Shown: positions 25,492 through 33,207 of the stretch, piece after piece
Numbering within the stretch: position 1 is the stretch's first letter
Layout: each line of letters begins with the position of its first letter
Source of the DNA: an uncultured Clostridia bacterium
GTDB taxonomy: Bacteria; Bacillota; Clostridia; TANB77; CAG-508
Direction of reading: 5' to 3'
NCBI GenBank assembly: GCA_934177485.1
Contig: CAKPPF010000002.1
Coordinates: 62,001 to 126,000, forward strand
DNA length: 64,000 nt
Translations under genes and position numbers: made by a program
Notes under the pieces: generated by a model
Seen by the model: only the letters and a program-made list of their open reading frames with translations
Told to the model about the DNA's origin: nothing
Database searches by the model: none

Positions 25492-28191
25492 TTATTCTTC
25501 CCTTGTGGTATTTATTTTAAATAATTTAAATATTTCTACTATTGCTATTGGAGAAAGTACTAATAATATTGTTTCTAGAATATTCTCTTTTGGTAACATT
25601 GCTATACTAAATATATTTCTTAATGCTGGTACTAGTAGTACTATAAACATTAAGCCAGCTGATGCTATTGTTGCTAGTATTAACTTTGAGTTACTAAATA
25701 GTCCACCTTTAAATATTGATTTTTTGTTATCTCTTATATTAAACACATGTACAAGTTCTGATAATGCTAATACGCAAAATGCCATTGTTTGACCAATTTG
25801 AATTTTTTCCGCATCTGTTGTTGCACTTGGAGTTGCCAATCCTATTATAAAAGCTGCTAAAGTAATAAATCCTATCATAACTCCCTGGTAAATAACTCTA
25901 AAACTCATACCTTTTGTAAATATACCTTTTTCTTTTTTAGGTTTTTTATTCATTATATCCTTTTCTGCAGGATCAACTGCTAAGGCTAAAGCTGGAAGCG
26001 AATCAGTTACTAAGTTTATCCACAAAATTTGTATTGGAAGTAATGGTTCTAATGCGCTTATATCTGTGATTCCAAACCATTTTGCAAGTAATGGTGTAAT
26101 CATTATAGCTGTAAACAATACTATAATTTCTCCAACATTACTTGAAAGTAAAAACTGAATTGCTTTTAAGATGTTTCCATATATACGTCTTCCTTCTTCT
26201 ACTGCTGAAACTACTGTTGCAAAATTATCATCTGTTAATATTACATCTGCCGCTTCTTTCGCAACATCTGTGCCTACAATTCCCATTGCACAACCAATGT
26301 CTGCATTTTTTAAAGCTGGAGCATCATTTACGCCATCACCTGTCATTGCGACTATTTCTCCATTTGCTTGCCACGCTCTTACTATTCTAACCTTATGTTC
26401 TGGAGCAACTCTTGCATATACTGAATAATGTCTTACATTTTTTATTAATTCTTCATCAGACATTTTTTCTAATTCAGCACCTGTTATTGCTTCGCTTTCG
26501 TCTTCTAATATTCCTAATTGTTTTGCTATCGCAGTGGCAGTTATTTTATGGTCACCTGTTATCATAACCGTTTTTATTCCTGCAGACTTACATTTTTCTA
26601 CTGCAAGTTTTGCCTCTTCTCTTGGTGGATCAATCATTCCAACCATTCCAACAAATGTCAAGTGATTTTCTATTGTTTGCATTTCATCGTTTGTTGGTAC
26701 TTTATCTAACTCTTTATATGCAAAACCTAAAACTCTTAATGCATTTTTAGCTAGTTCTTCGTTTGTTTCACTTATTTGTACTTTATAATCTTCTAGATCT
26801 TCTTTTATTTTTCCGTTTACTATATAATTATCACATCTTTTAAGTAATTCGTCTATTGCACCTTTTGTATAAACAACATATTTTCCATTTACTTCATGAA
26901 CAGTAGACATTAATTTCCTATCAGAGTCAAATGGTAATTCTGCTAGTCTATCAACATCAAATATCTTATGAACATCAATATTAAGTTTCATTCCCATATC
27001 TATTAATGCTGTTTCAGTTGGATCCCCTGTAAGCTCGTTGTCTGCTCCAACTTTTGTATCGTTACAAAGCATTGATATATATATAAGTTTTTCTAGTTCA
27101 CTATCTATTGCAATATTGTCTCTCATACTAATTAAATAATCATTATAAAATATCTTTTCTACTGTCATCTTGTTTTGTGTTAAAGTTCCTGTTTTATCTG
27201 AACATATTACAGATGCACTTCCTAAAGTTTCAACTGCTGGTAATTTTTTTACAATTGCATTCTTTTTAACCATTCTTTGAACACCAATTGCCAAAACTAT
27301 TGTAGATACAGCTGCTAAGCCTTCTGGTATTGCTGCAACTGCTAAGCTTACTGCTGTCATAAACATATGAATTGGCTCTTTACCATAAAGCATACCAACT
27401 ATAAATATAATTGCACATATTGCTAGTGCAACTATTCCTAGTGTTTTTCCTAATTTATTTAATTTTTCTTGTAATGGCGTTGTTCCTTCTTCTGTAGAAT
27501 TAATTATTTGAGCTATTTTTCCCACTTCAGTATCCATTCCTGTTTCGACAACAATTCCTTTTCCTCTACCATATGTTATTAAACTAGAAGAAAATAACAT
27601 ATTTGTTCTATCGCCTATTCCAACTTCGTCTGAAGTTATCTTTGCTGCCATTTTTTCTACTGGAACTGATTCACCTGTTAATGCAGATTCCTGTGATTTT
27701 AAATTAACTGCTTCAATTATTCTTAAATCCGCTGGGACATAGTCTCCTGTATCTAAAACTACTATATCTCCTGGCACTAATTCTCTTGATGGAATTACAA
27801 TTAACTTTCCATCTCTAATTACTTTAGAAGCATGACTACTTAATTTTTGAAGTGCTTCTAAAGATTTTTCGGCTTTATTTTCTTGTGCTACTCCAATTAT
27901 TGCATTTACTATTACTACTATTAGAATAATTATTGTATCTGTAATTCCTTCTCCCTCAGCTACTCCTATTACACCAGATACAATTGCTGCAATTATTAGT
28001 ACTATTATCATAAAATCCTTAAATTGCTCTAGAAATTTAACTATTAAACTTTTCTTTTTCTTTGCAGTTAATTCATTAAAACCATACTTTGTTTGTTTCT
28101 CCTGCACCTGATTTTGTGTTAATCCACTTTTAATATTTGTTTCTAATTCTTTTTCTGTTTCTTCAATACTTTTATTATACCAAGTATTCAT
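25492..28191 (-). CDS. P2-type cation-transporting ATPase, probably Mn(II) or Ca(II) exporter
   Basis: The 899-residue protein has the P-type cycle motifs: TGES (172-175, dephosphorylation), PEGL in helix M4 (289-292), DKTGTLT with phospho-Asp332, MITGDH and MTGDGVNDAPALK, and NLVTDSLPALALAVDP in M6. Its family members are usually annotated calcium-transporting (SERCA/PMCA-like). A yybP-ykoY manganese riboswitch directly precedes it, and homologous ATPases behind this riboswitch (YoaB in Lactococcus, MgtA in Streptococcus pneumoniae) are linked to Mn efflux, so Mn export is at least as likely. Length is typical. Confidence 0.9.
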   Translation of the reverse strand: MNTWYNKSIEETEKELETNIKSGLTQNQVQEKQTKYGFNELTAKKKKSLIVKFLEQFKDFMIIVLIIAAIVSGVIGVAEGEGITDTIIILIVVIVNAIIGVAQENKAEKSLEALQKLSSHASKVIRDGKLIVIPSRELVPGDIVVLDTGDYVPADLRIIEAVNLKSQESALTGESVPVEKMAAKITSDEVGIGDRTNMLFSSSLITYGRGKGIVVETGMDTEVGKIAQIINSTEEGTTPLQEKLNKLGKTLGIVALAICAIIFIVGMLYGKEPIHMFMTAVSLAVAAIPEGLAAVSTIVLAIGVQRMVKKNAIVKKLPAVETLGSASVICSDKTGTLTQNKMTVEKIFYNDYLISMRDNIAIDSELEKLIYISMLCNDTKVGADNELTGDPTETALIDMGMKLNIDVHKIFDVDRLAELPFDSDRKLMSTVHEVNGKYVVYTKGAIDELLKRCDNYIVNGKIKEDLEDYKVQISETNEELAKNALRVLGFAYKELDKVPTNDEMQTIENHLTFVGMVGMIDPPREEAKLAVEKCKSAGIKTVMITGDHKITATAIAKQLGILEDESEAITGAELEKMSDEELIKNVRHYSVYARVAPEHKVRIVRAWQANGEIVAMTGDGVNDAPALKNADIGCAMGIVGTDVAKEAADVILTDDNFATVVSAVEEGRRIYGNILKAIQFLLSSNVGEIIVLFTAIMITPLLAKWFGITDISALEPLLPIQILWINLVTDSLPALALAVDPAEKDIMNKKPKKEKGIFTKGMSFRVIYQGVMIGFITLAAFIIGLATPSATTDAEKIQIGQTMAFCVLALSELVHVFNIRDNKKSIFKGGLFSNSKLILATIASAGLMFIVLLVPALRNIFSIAMLPKENILETILLVLSPIAIVEIFKLFKINTTREE

Positions 28192-28221
28192 TTTACCTCC
28201 TTTTTTACCCCCCTAGTTGGA

Positions 28222-28346
28222 AAACAAAAAGACTTCCAAAAATGGGTAATAATACTCATTTTTAAAAGTCTTGCTTACCTTAAAGGTTACTAACCAGATT
28301 TTACAAATCGCGCTTGTTGATTAGTAGTTTTTAGCTACTCCCTTTT
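28222..28346 (-). promoter_or_regulatory. yybP-ykoY manganese riboswitch with overlapping terminator
   Basis: Read on the minus strand the aptamer begins AAAGGGAGTAGC (28335-28346), has ACTAATCAACAAGCGCG in the middle and GGTTAGTAACC, and closes with AGCAAGACTT (28266-28275): the GGGAGUAGC, UCAACA and GCAAGAC elements of the Mn(II)-sensing yybP-ykoY class. The closing strand also starts the terminator arm, AAGACTT..AAAATG pairing with CATTTTT..AAGTCTT before TTTTTG (28222-28271). So metal binding should prevent termination and switch the ATPase gene on. Confidence 0.9.
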
Positions 28347-28359
28347 AAATATTTATTTT

Positions 28360-28388
28360 ATTTTATCATTTTTTTTGTAAAAAAACAA
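28360..28388 (-). promoter_or_regulatory. Promoter ahead of the Mn riboswitch
   Basis: Minus-strand TTGTTT (28383-28388), 17 bp, TAAAAT (28360-28365), placing the start just before the aptamer. Confidence 0.55.
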
Positions 28389-28464
28389 TACTTTATTTTT
28401 TTATTTAAGTATATTTTTTCTATTTTTACGAATAATATTACTAATTAATTTTGGAGGTGCTTTT

Positions 28465-28545
28465 ATGGGAAAGAAAAATAAAAACAACAGTAATAAAAAT
28501 AGCAGTAATAATCAAGATAATAATAACCAAAACAACAATAGATAG
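28465..28545 (+). CDS. 26-residue Asn/Lys-rich small protein
   Basis: A free-standing small gene: ATG behind GGAGGTG at ideal spacing, 26 codons, TAG stop, then an immediate strong terminator. Composition is extreme: more than half the residues are Asn, with Lys, Ser and Gln, starting MGKKNKNNSNKN and ending QNNNR. No hydrophobic residues apart from Met, so neither secreted nor membrane-bound. I do not recognise the family. A spore-associated small peptide or simply a low-complexity peptide are guesses. Confidence 0.6.
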   Translation: MGKKNKNNSNKNSSNNQDNNNQNNNR

Positions 28546-28548
28546 TGT

Positions 28549-28579
28549 AAAGCCTCGGGCGAGTTGCCTGAGGTTTTAT
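28549..28579 (+). terminator. Terminator of the small Asn/Lys-rich gene
   Basis: CCTCGGGC and GCCTGAGG form the stem with loop GAGTT, followed by TTTTAT; a GC-rich stem in very AT-rich surroundings, 7 bp after the stop codon. Confidence 0.8.
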
Positions 28580-28596
28580 ACTATCTATATAATTTA

Positions 28597-29424
28597 TTAT
28601 TCTATTATATCATTCTTTATATTTTTTACATTAAATTTAAAATAATATGGTTTTATATCTGGTAAATATTCCCTTACTCTTTTTACAGTTCCATCATTTA
28701 ATGTTATTGTTAAATTAGGATATGTCATTATCATTTTTTTATCATTAAAGAACTTATCAATAATTTTAACTTTTTTCTCATTTGAATATACTTTATTATA
28801 AATTCTAACTATTGCCTCTTTGTTTTGAACATCCAAGTCATTTTGAGTAATCTGTCTAACTAAATAATATTCTATTGCTATTCCAGAAATTGCACAATCG
28901 ATTAAGAGTAATACAAACACAATTAATACAGTAGATTTTATAACTTTCATATTAAATTTTTTCTTAATAAATTCTATTACTTTATCAACTTTAGGATTTA
29001 TTACTTTCATAAAATATACTCCTAATAATCCCCAAAATAGTGAGTATAAAAAGCATATTCGTCCATTTATATTTAAAAATCTATTAGAATAGTCCCACCA
29101 TCTAACATTTAAAAGTATTTCTCCTAAAAAGCTTAAAATATACTCAACAAAAGAGCCAACAATAAATCCACCCAAAAATAAAAGATGGTTATTTTTCTTA
29201 AAGTATTTATTTAGTATTACATACATAAATACTGCTCCCACTCCATATATTCCACAAAAAGGTCCATATAAAAAACTTTGTCTGCTCTCTAATACATTAT
29301 AAAATACTAATGCAAATAATGTTTCAATTATAAAACCTACAAAGCTGTATATTATAAAATATGCTAAAATTCTCCATACACTAGTACCTAAAATAGTAAA
29401 ACTTTTTTTCTTTTTTTGCTCCAT
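28597..29424 (-). CDS. Putative ABC-transporter-permease-like membrane protein (CmpB family)
   Basis: From the ATG at 29422-29424 (GGAGG 8 nt before) the protein is 275 residues. It has the CmpB-like family pattern: ILAYFIIYSFVGFIIETLFA, SFLYGPFCGIYGVGAVFMYVILN, FLGGFIVGSFVEYILSFLGE and WWDYSNRFLNINGRICFLYSLFWGL, with six or so membrane helices and a soluble C-terminal part. The family name suggests an ABC permease but no ATPase is nearby and function is not established. Confidence 0.78.
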   Translation of the reverse strand: MEQKKKKSFTILGTSVWRILAYFIIYSFVGFIIETLFALVFYNVLESRQSFLYGPFCGIYGVGAVFMYVILNKYFKKNNHLLFLGGFIVGSFVEYILSFLGEILLNVRWWDYSNRFLNINGRICFLYSLFWGLLGVYFMKVINPKVDKVIEFIKKKFNMKVIKSTVLIVFVLLLIDCAISGIAIEYYLVRQITQNDLDVQNKEAIVRIYNKVYSNEKKVKIIDKFFNDKKMIMTYPNLTITLNDGTVKRVREYLPDIKPYYFKFNVKNIKNDIIE

Positions 29425-29495
29425 ATATTTCTCCTCCATGTTTATTATATTACTATATAATTAATAAAAAGTAAATACGTTCATTTTACATAAAA

Positions 29496-29524
29496 TTGCT
29501 TTTTTATTTATTTTGTGCTATAAT
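29496..29524 (+). promoter_or_regulatory. Promoter of the S1-like gene
   Basis: TTGCTT (29496-29501), 17 bp, TATAAT (29519-29524), immediately followed by a perfect dyad at the expected transcription start. Confidence 0.7.
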
Positions 29525-29551
29525 ATTATTACTACGACAGTAGTAATAATA
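29524..29551. promoter_or_regulatory. MecI/BlaI-type operator at the start site of the S1-like gene
   Basis: Two perfect 12-bp arms, TATTATTACTAC and GTAGTAATAATA, flank GACA. The core TACTAC-N4-GTAGTA has the same half-sites and spacing as the mec operator recognised by MecI/BlaI repressors (TACTACATATGTAGTA). It abuts the -10 box, ideal for repression. No blaI-like gene is in the window. Confidence 0.65.
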
Positions 29552-29569
29552 CTTTGGAGGTTTTAATCC

Positions 29570-30379
29570 ATGAAGGACGTACAAAAACAGCTTTTTTTAC
29601 CTGAATCAATGTATTATCTTAGCAACAGCATGAACATGCGGAAAATAACAGAAGCATATATATATGGCTTTCCTGTTACCTGTGAAGTTACACGATTTGA
29701 TGTTATACATAAACTCTTTGAAGTGTATTTAGGTGGCAATATCTATGGAATAATTCCATTAGAGGAATCCAGTATATATCCAACCATGAGCGGTTGTGAA
29801 CTTTCTTCTAGAAATTTTGCATTAGTTGGTTGCAATGTCAGAGCATATGTAACATCTATTAAAGACGGAATTTTTCTATCAAGAAAAAAACACATGCAAA
29901 AGGCACTTGAAAGCATTTCGAAAATGAGCCACTTTAAATATGTCTCATTTACAGGTTTTGCATATTTAACCGCGTTTGTTGATGTAGGTGCAGGAATTGC
30001 AGGTAGAATTTTACCACCTAATTTTGCTCCTGTAATATACAGGAATGTCAGGGATATTGGCTTTGAAAAAAATGACATTATTTCTGTTGACGTACTTGAG
30101 TATGATCCAGATAATTATCGTTTCGAATTATCCAGATTATCTTGTTTGCCACATTTTTCTGAGGTTTTTCATAAGAATGATTTAGTTGAATGTGTTGTTT
30201 ATGGGAAACTGAAAGATTCAAGTGGGTACTATGTTTGTATAAACAGATACGTTTGTGGAATTATGGATGCTCCAGAATTTCCGCTTTCATACAAAGAAAA
30301 AGTGATAGCTCGGGTATCTCATGTACCCGATGCATCTAAACCTGGCTTACAATTAGCATTCAGGGGCTTATGTACGTAA
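29570..30379 (+). CDS. S1-like RNA-binding (OB-fold) protein
   Basis: The 269-residue protein appears to hold three S1-like modules at about residues 28-105, 115-195 and 198-265; the first has ITEAYIYGFPVTCEVTRFD..YGIIPLEESS, the third NDLVECVVYGKLKDSSGYYV. S1 folds bind RNA or single-stranded DNA. Assignment rests on pattern only. Its base composition is visibly less AT-rich than its neighbours (CGCGTT, GCTCGGGTATCTCATG), which hints at foreign origin. It stands alone between a promoter with a MecI-type dyad and a strong terminator. Confidence 0.62.
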   Translation: MKDVQKQLFLPESMYYLSNSMNMRKITEAYIYGFPVTCEVTRFDVIHKLFEVYLGGNIYGIIPLEESSIYPTMSGCELSSRNFALVGCNVRAYVTSIKDGIFLSRKKHMQKALESISKMSHFKYVSFTGFAYLTAFVDVGAGIAGRILPPNFAPVIYRNVRDIGFEKNDIISVDVLEYDPDNYRFELSRLSCLPHFSEVFHKNDLVECVVYGKLKDSSGYYVCINRYVCGIMDAPEFPLSYKEKVIARVSHVPDASKPGLQLAFRGLCT

Positions 30380-30385
30380 AAAGAA

Positions 30386-30431
30386 AAGGAGATAAGGATA
30401 CTTATTTTGTATCCTTATCTTCTTTTTTTTC
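30386..30431 (+). terminator. Terminator after the S1-like gene
   Basis: GAGATAAGGATAC and GTATCCTTATCTTC form a 12-bp stem with loop TTATTTT followed by a run of eight T. It overlaps the 3' end of the convergent AlkD-like gene. Confidence 0.85.
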
Positions 30432-31098
30432 TTAATTCTTGCTTTTGCTCATCTGTTATTCTATATGATTCTATTGCCTTTTGTATAGCTTTATTATATG
30501 TCCATGTATCCAGCATTTTATTATTTTCTATATATTTATATGTTTTTTTATAATATTTAATTAAGCATATTGAAATAGCCCAAGCAACAGCCATTTTTAC
30601 GTAATATTGGTCTGATTTTATCTTGTCAAATATTTCAAAATTTTCTTCAAGATATTCTTCTTCTATATAGTAATCTAAAATCATAACTATTTCAAATCTA
30701 ATTTCAAATTCTTTATTTGATTTTAAATACTCTTTTATTAATGTATACATTTCTTTTTTATATTTTTTAGTAATCTTTAATCCTGCACAAAAGTTATCAC
30801 AAATAGCCCAATTGTCTATTTTACGTACAAATTCTTTTATATGTTTCTCTAATTCTTCAAAACTAATATTCTTTTCTAATCCAATAATCATACCTTGTAG
30901 CATAATTTCTTCGTAATACTCATCATCTATCAATTTTAATAATTGTTCCAAATTATTATTTTCACTTATTTTTCTAGCATAATCTCTAAGAACTGGCACT
31001 CTAATGCCAAGTATATTATTTATACCAGGACATAAATTACTATGGAATTCTTTATATTCATCATCTACTAAATTTATTAAATCTTGTTTTATATTCAT
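30415..31098 (-). CDS. AlkD-like DNA alkylation repair protein
   Basis: The 227-residue all-helical protein has the HEAT-like ALK repeat features: LGIRVPVLRDYARKI near residues 30-44, EEIMLQGMIIGL, IDNWAICDNFCAGL (the conserved NWAxCD segment), and VKMAVAWAISICLIKY near 170. AlkD removes N3- and N7-alkylated bases without flipping them. Family length matches. It lies downstream of a repeat-rich stretch with no clear operon partner. Confidence 0.85.
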   Translation of the reverse strand: MNIKQDLINLVDDEYKEFHSNLCPGINNILGIRVPVLRDYARKISENNNLEQLLKLIDDEYYEEIMLQGMIIGLEKNISFEELEKHIKEFVRKIDNWAICDNFCAGLKITKKYKKEMYTLIKEYLKSNKEFEIRFEIVMILDYYIEEEYLEENFEIFDKIKSDQYYVKMAVAWAISICLIKYYKKTYKYIENNKMLDTWTYNKAIQKAIESYRITDEQKQELRKKRR

Positions 31099-31129
31099 AT
31101 TTCACCTCAAGAAAAGTGGCTTTGCCACA

Positions 31130-31200
31130 CTTTTCTTCTCGCCGATTTGAGTTTCCGAATGAAATGAGGAAATCTCAAAGGCATTAGCGATTATAGCATT
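31130..31200. repeat. Dispersed structured element A, copy 1
   Basis: TTCTCGCC-ATTTGAGTTTCC..GGAAATCTCAAAGGC..TTAGCGATTATAGC. GAGTTTCC and GGAAATCTC form a hairpin. A diverged copy with the same order lies at 60165-60230. A GAAAAGTGGC/GCCACACTTTTC hairpin precedes it at 31110-31136. Confidence 0.6.
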
Positions 31201-31204
31201 TTTT

Positions 31205-31240
31205 GTCGAATAGAAAAATCTTCGATTTTTCCTATTCAAC
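31205..31240. repeat. Inverted repeat between AlkD-like gene and secreted coiled-coil gene
   Basis: GAATAGAAAAATC and GATTTTTCCTATTC form a near-perfect stem around TTC. It lies between repeat element A and the terminator at 31244. Confidence 0.55.
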
Positions 31241-31243
31241 AAA

Positions 31244-31284
31244 AAAATACTATGCATAATAATGCTATGCATAGTATATTTTTT
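31244..31284 (-). terminator. Terminator of the RND-secreted protein operon
   Basis: ATACTATGCATA and TATGCATAGTAT form a perfect 12-bp stem followed by TTTTTTTG on the minus strand. Confidence 0.8.
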
Positions 31285-31296
31285 TGTCAAGATATT

Positions 31297-33183
31297 TTAA
31301 TAGTTTTCTTCCTTCTCATTTTTATTATCTTCACTATTGTTTAATATTGCTTGTTCTTTTGTTGTATCTTCTTGTTTCTTTATAGCATCTATAATCATTA
31401 TAAATTTAACATTTCCTTCGTTATTTCCATTTAACATTGTAAAATTATTATATTGTTTTGATAAATTGCTTAATTTTTGTACTCTTGTTGTTATGTCTTT
31501 CACATCTCCATTTATATAATTACAAATTTGTTTTATTCCTTCGTTATTAAATTTTGTCATTCCTTCTGCTAATTCACTTGAGCCATTATTTAATTCATTT
31601 AATCCTGATGTTAATTCTTCTAATCCACTTCCTAACGTACTCATTTGAGCTGCCACTTTTTTACTTGCTTCTGATTTTACTTTGTTGCCAACAGTTGTTG
31701 CAACAGATGTAGCTGTTTTTTTTGCTGCTAATGTTGTAGCAGATTGAGCTGATGTTAATGCAGTTTGTTCTGCTATTGCTTTTGCACTTGCAATACCTTG
31801 TTTTTCTATTGTTGTTCTTTGTGCTTCTATTCCTGCATCTGCTTCAGCTTTTATTTGTTTAATTTTTTCATCTGATAAATTTTCTGCTTGTTTACCAATT
31901 GCATTTAATTGTTCCGTTGTTAATTTTGCTTGGTTAGCTGCTTTTAATCCAATTGCTTGTAATTCTTCTTGTGTTAAATTTGGATTTGCAGTTTTTGCGC
32001 TTACCATTGCTGTATTTTTAGCAGTTTTCATTGCAGTTTGTTGTGCCACAGTTTTAGCTGTTTCGTTTGCTGTTTTCTTTGCTGTTGCAAGAGCTGTTTG
32101 TTCTGCTATTGCTTTTGCATTTGCAACAAATTGTTCTTTAATTATATCTGCTTGTGCATCAATCCCAGCATCTGCTGCCACAATAATAGCTTGTTTTTGT
32201 TCTTCTGTTAATATTGAGCTATCTTCTGCTTGTTTTTCTATTGCAGCTAAAGTTTTTGAGTCTAAAGCACTACTTTTATCTTTTTTTAAACTTTTTGTTG
32301 ATTCATTTACTTTGTTTGTTATTTGTTTTGCTCCATCATATGCTGTAGATATACCACTACTTACTTGATTTGAACCTTCTTCTAATTTATTTGCACTTTC
32401 TTGTAATGTATTAACTTTACTATATAAACTATCCATTTTATCAAATAATTTTAAATCATCTTCTTCTATTACTTTCGGAGTTACATATGTAATTATACTG
32501 CTAGATTCAAAATCTTCTGAATCCATAGTAATTTCAATACTACTTGGTATATCTATTGTTTTTTTACTAACACCTAGACTTTCTTGTAAACCAGGCATAG
32601 CCATTCCTATAACAACTGTTTTACTTCCATCGTTTATTAATTTACCATTTGAAACAGCAATGTTTTTATTGTTATCATTTTTAATTATAGTTCCTGCAAC
32701 AACAACAAATGGTGTGTACATTTTTACATTTTTACCATTAACGTTAACAATATGTGAATCTTTATTTGTATAAGCTAGCGTTATTTTTACTTTTCCTGAT
32801 TTACCTGCAAGTTCACTTGCTTCAACTTCTTTTCCATCTAATTCATAACTTACATTGCATTCTATTGGTAAATCTTTTTGACTTTCGCCTTCGTAGTATA
32901 TATCTTCTTTATTTGCTTGCCAAATTAATGAATTTTCATCTTGCTCAAATGTTTCATCTCCATTTGTATTTGTAATATTTAATAAATCAGATAAATCTTT
33001 TAGAGTTTCATCTTCTTTATCATTTTTCAAATGTGTGCTTACAATAGTTTGATATTTGCTACCATTTGCATCTAATTTAGAATACACTGTTTCATCTTTT
33101 GTATAAGCAAATACTGGTGCAGTATAAGCTGTCATTGTAAGTAATAAAGCTCCTGATATTATCTTTAATCCTTTTTCTTTCAT
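31297..33183 (-). CDS. Secreted coiled-coil protein, YhgE-like, partner of the RND exporter
   Basis: The 628-residue protein has a signal peptide (ending near residue 26, PVFAYT), a beta-rich domain (about 30-235) with IECNVSYELDGKEVEASELAGKSG-type sequence, and a long helical coiled-coil/Ala-rich part (about 240-560), then a charged tail without a clear anchor. Two stretches in the helical part look duplicated: AADAGIDAQADIIKEQF..AKAIAEQTALATAK and AEADAGIEAQRTTIEKQG..AKAIAEQTALTSAQ. It follows the RND gene by 24 bp. Related proteins with RND or YhgE exporters probably bridge membrane and cell wall. Confidence 0.75.
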   Translation of the reverse strand: MKEKGLKIISGALLLTMTAYTAPVFAYTKDETVYSKLDANGSKYQTIVSTHLKNDKEDETLKDLSDLLNITNTNGDETFEQDENSLIWQANKEDIYYEGESQKDLPIECNVSYELDGKEVEASELAGKSGKVKITLAYTNKDSHIVNVNGKNVKMYTPFVVVAGTIIKNDNNKNIAVSNGKLINDGSKTVVIGMAMPGLQESLGVSKKTIDIPSSIEITMDSEDFESSSIITYVTPKVIEEDDLKLFDKMDSLYSKVNTLQESANKLEEGSNQVSSGISTAYDGAKQITNKVNESTKSLKKDKSSALDSKTLAAIEKQAEDSSILTEEQKQAIIVAADAGIDAQADIIKEQFVANAKAIAEQTALATAKKTANETAKTVAQQTAMKTAKNTAMVSAKTANPNLTQEELQAIGLKAANQAKLTTEQLNAIGKQAENLSDEKIKQIKAEADAGIEAQRTTIEKQGIASAKAIAEQTALTSAQSATTLAAKKTATSVATTVGNKVKSEASKKVAAQMSTLGSGLEELTSGLNELNNGSSELAEGMTKFNNEGIKQICNYINGDVKDITTRVQKLSNLSKQYNNFTMLNGNNEGNVKFIMIIDAIKKQEDTTKEQAILNNSEDNKNEKEENY

Positions 33184-33207
33184 TTCTTCTCTTCTTCCTT
33201 TCCTATA

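Noticed and set aside
31102..31290. Open frame of 62 codons on the minus strand
   Set aside because: It reads through a terminator, an inverted repeat and dispersed element A, with no ribosome binding site; it is repeat DNA rather than a gene.
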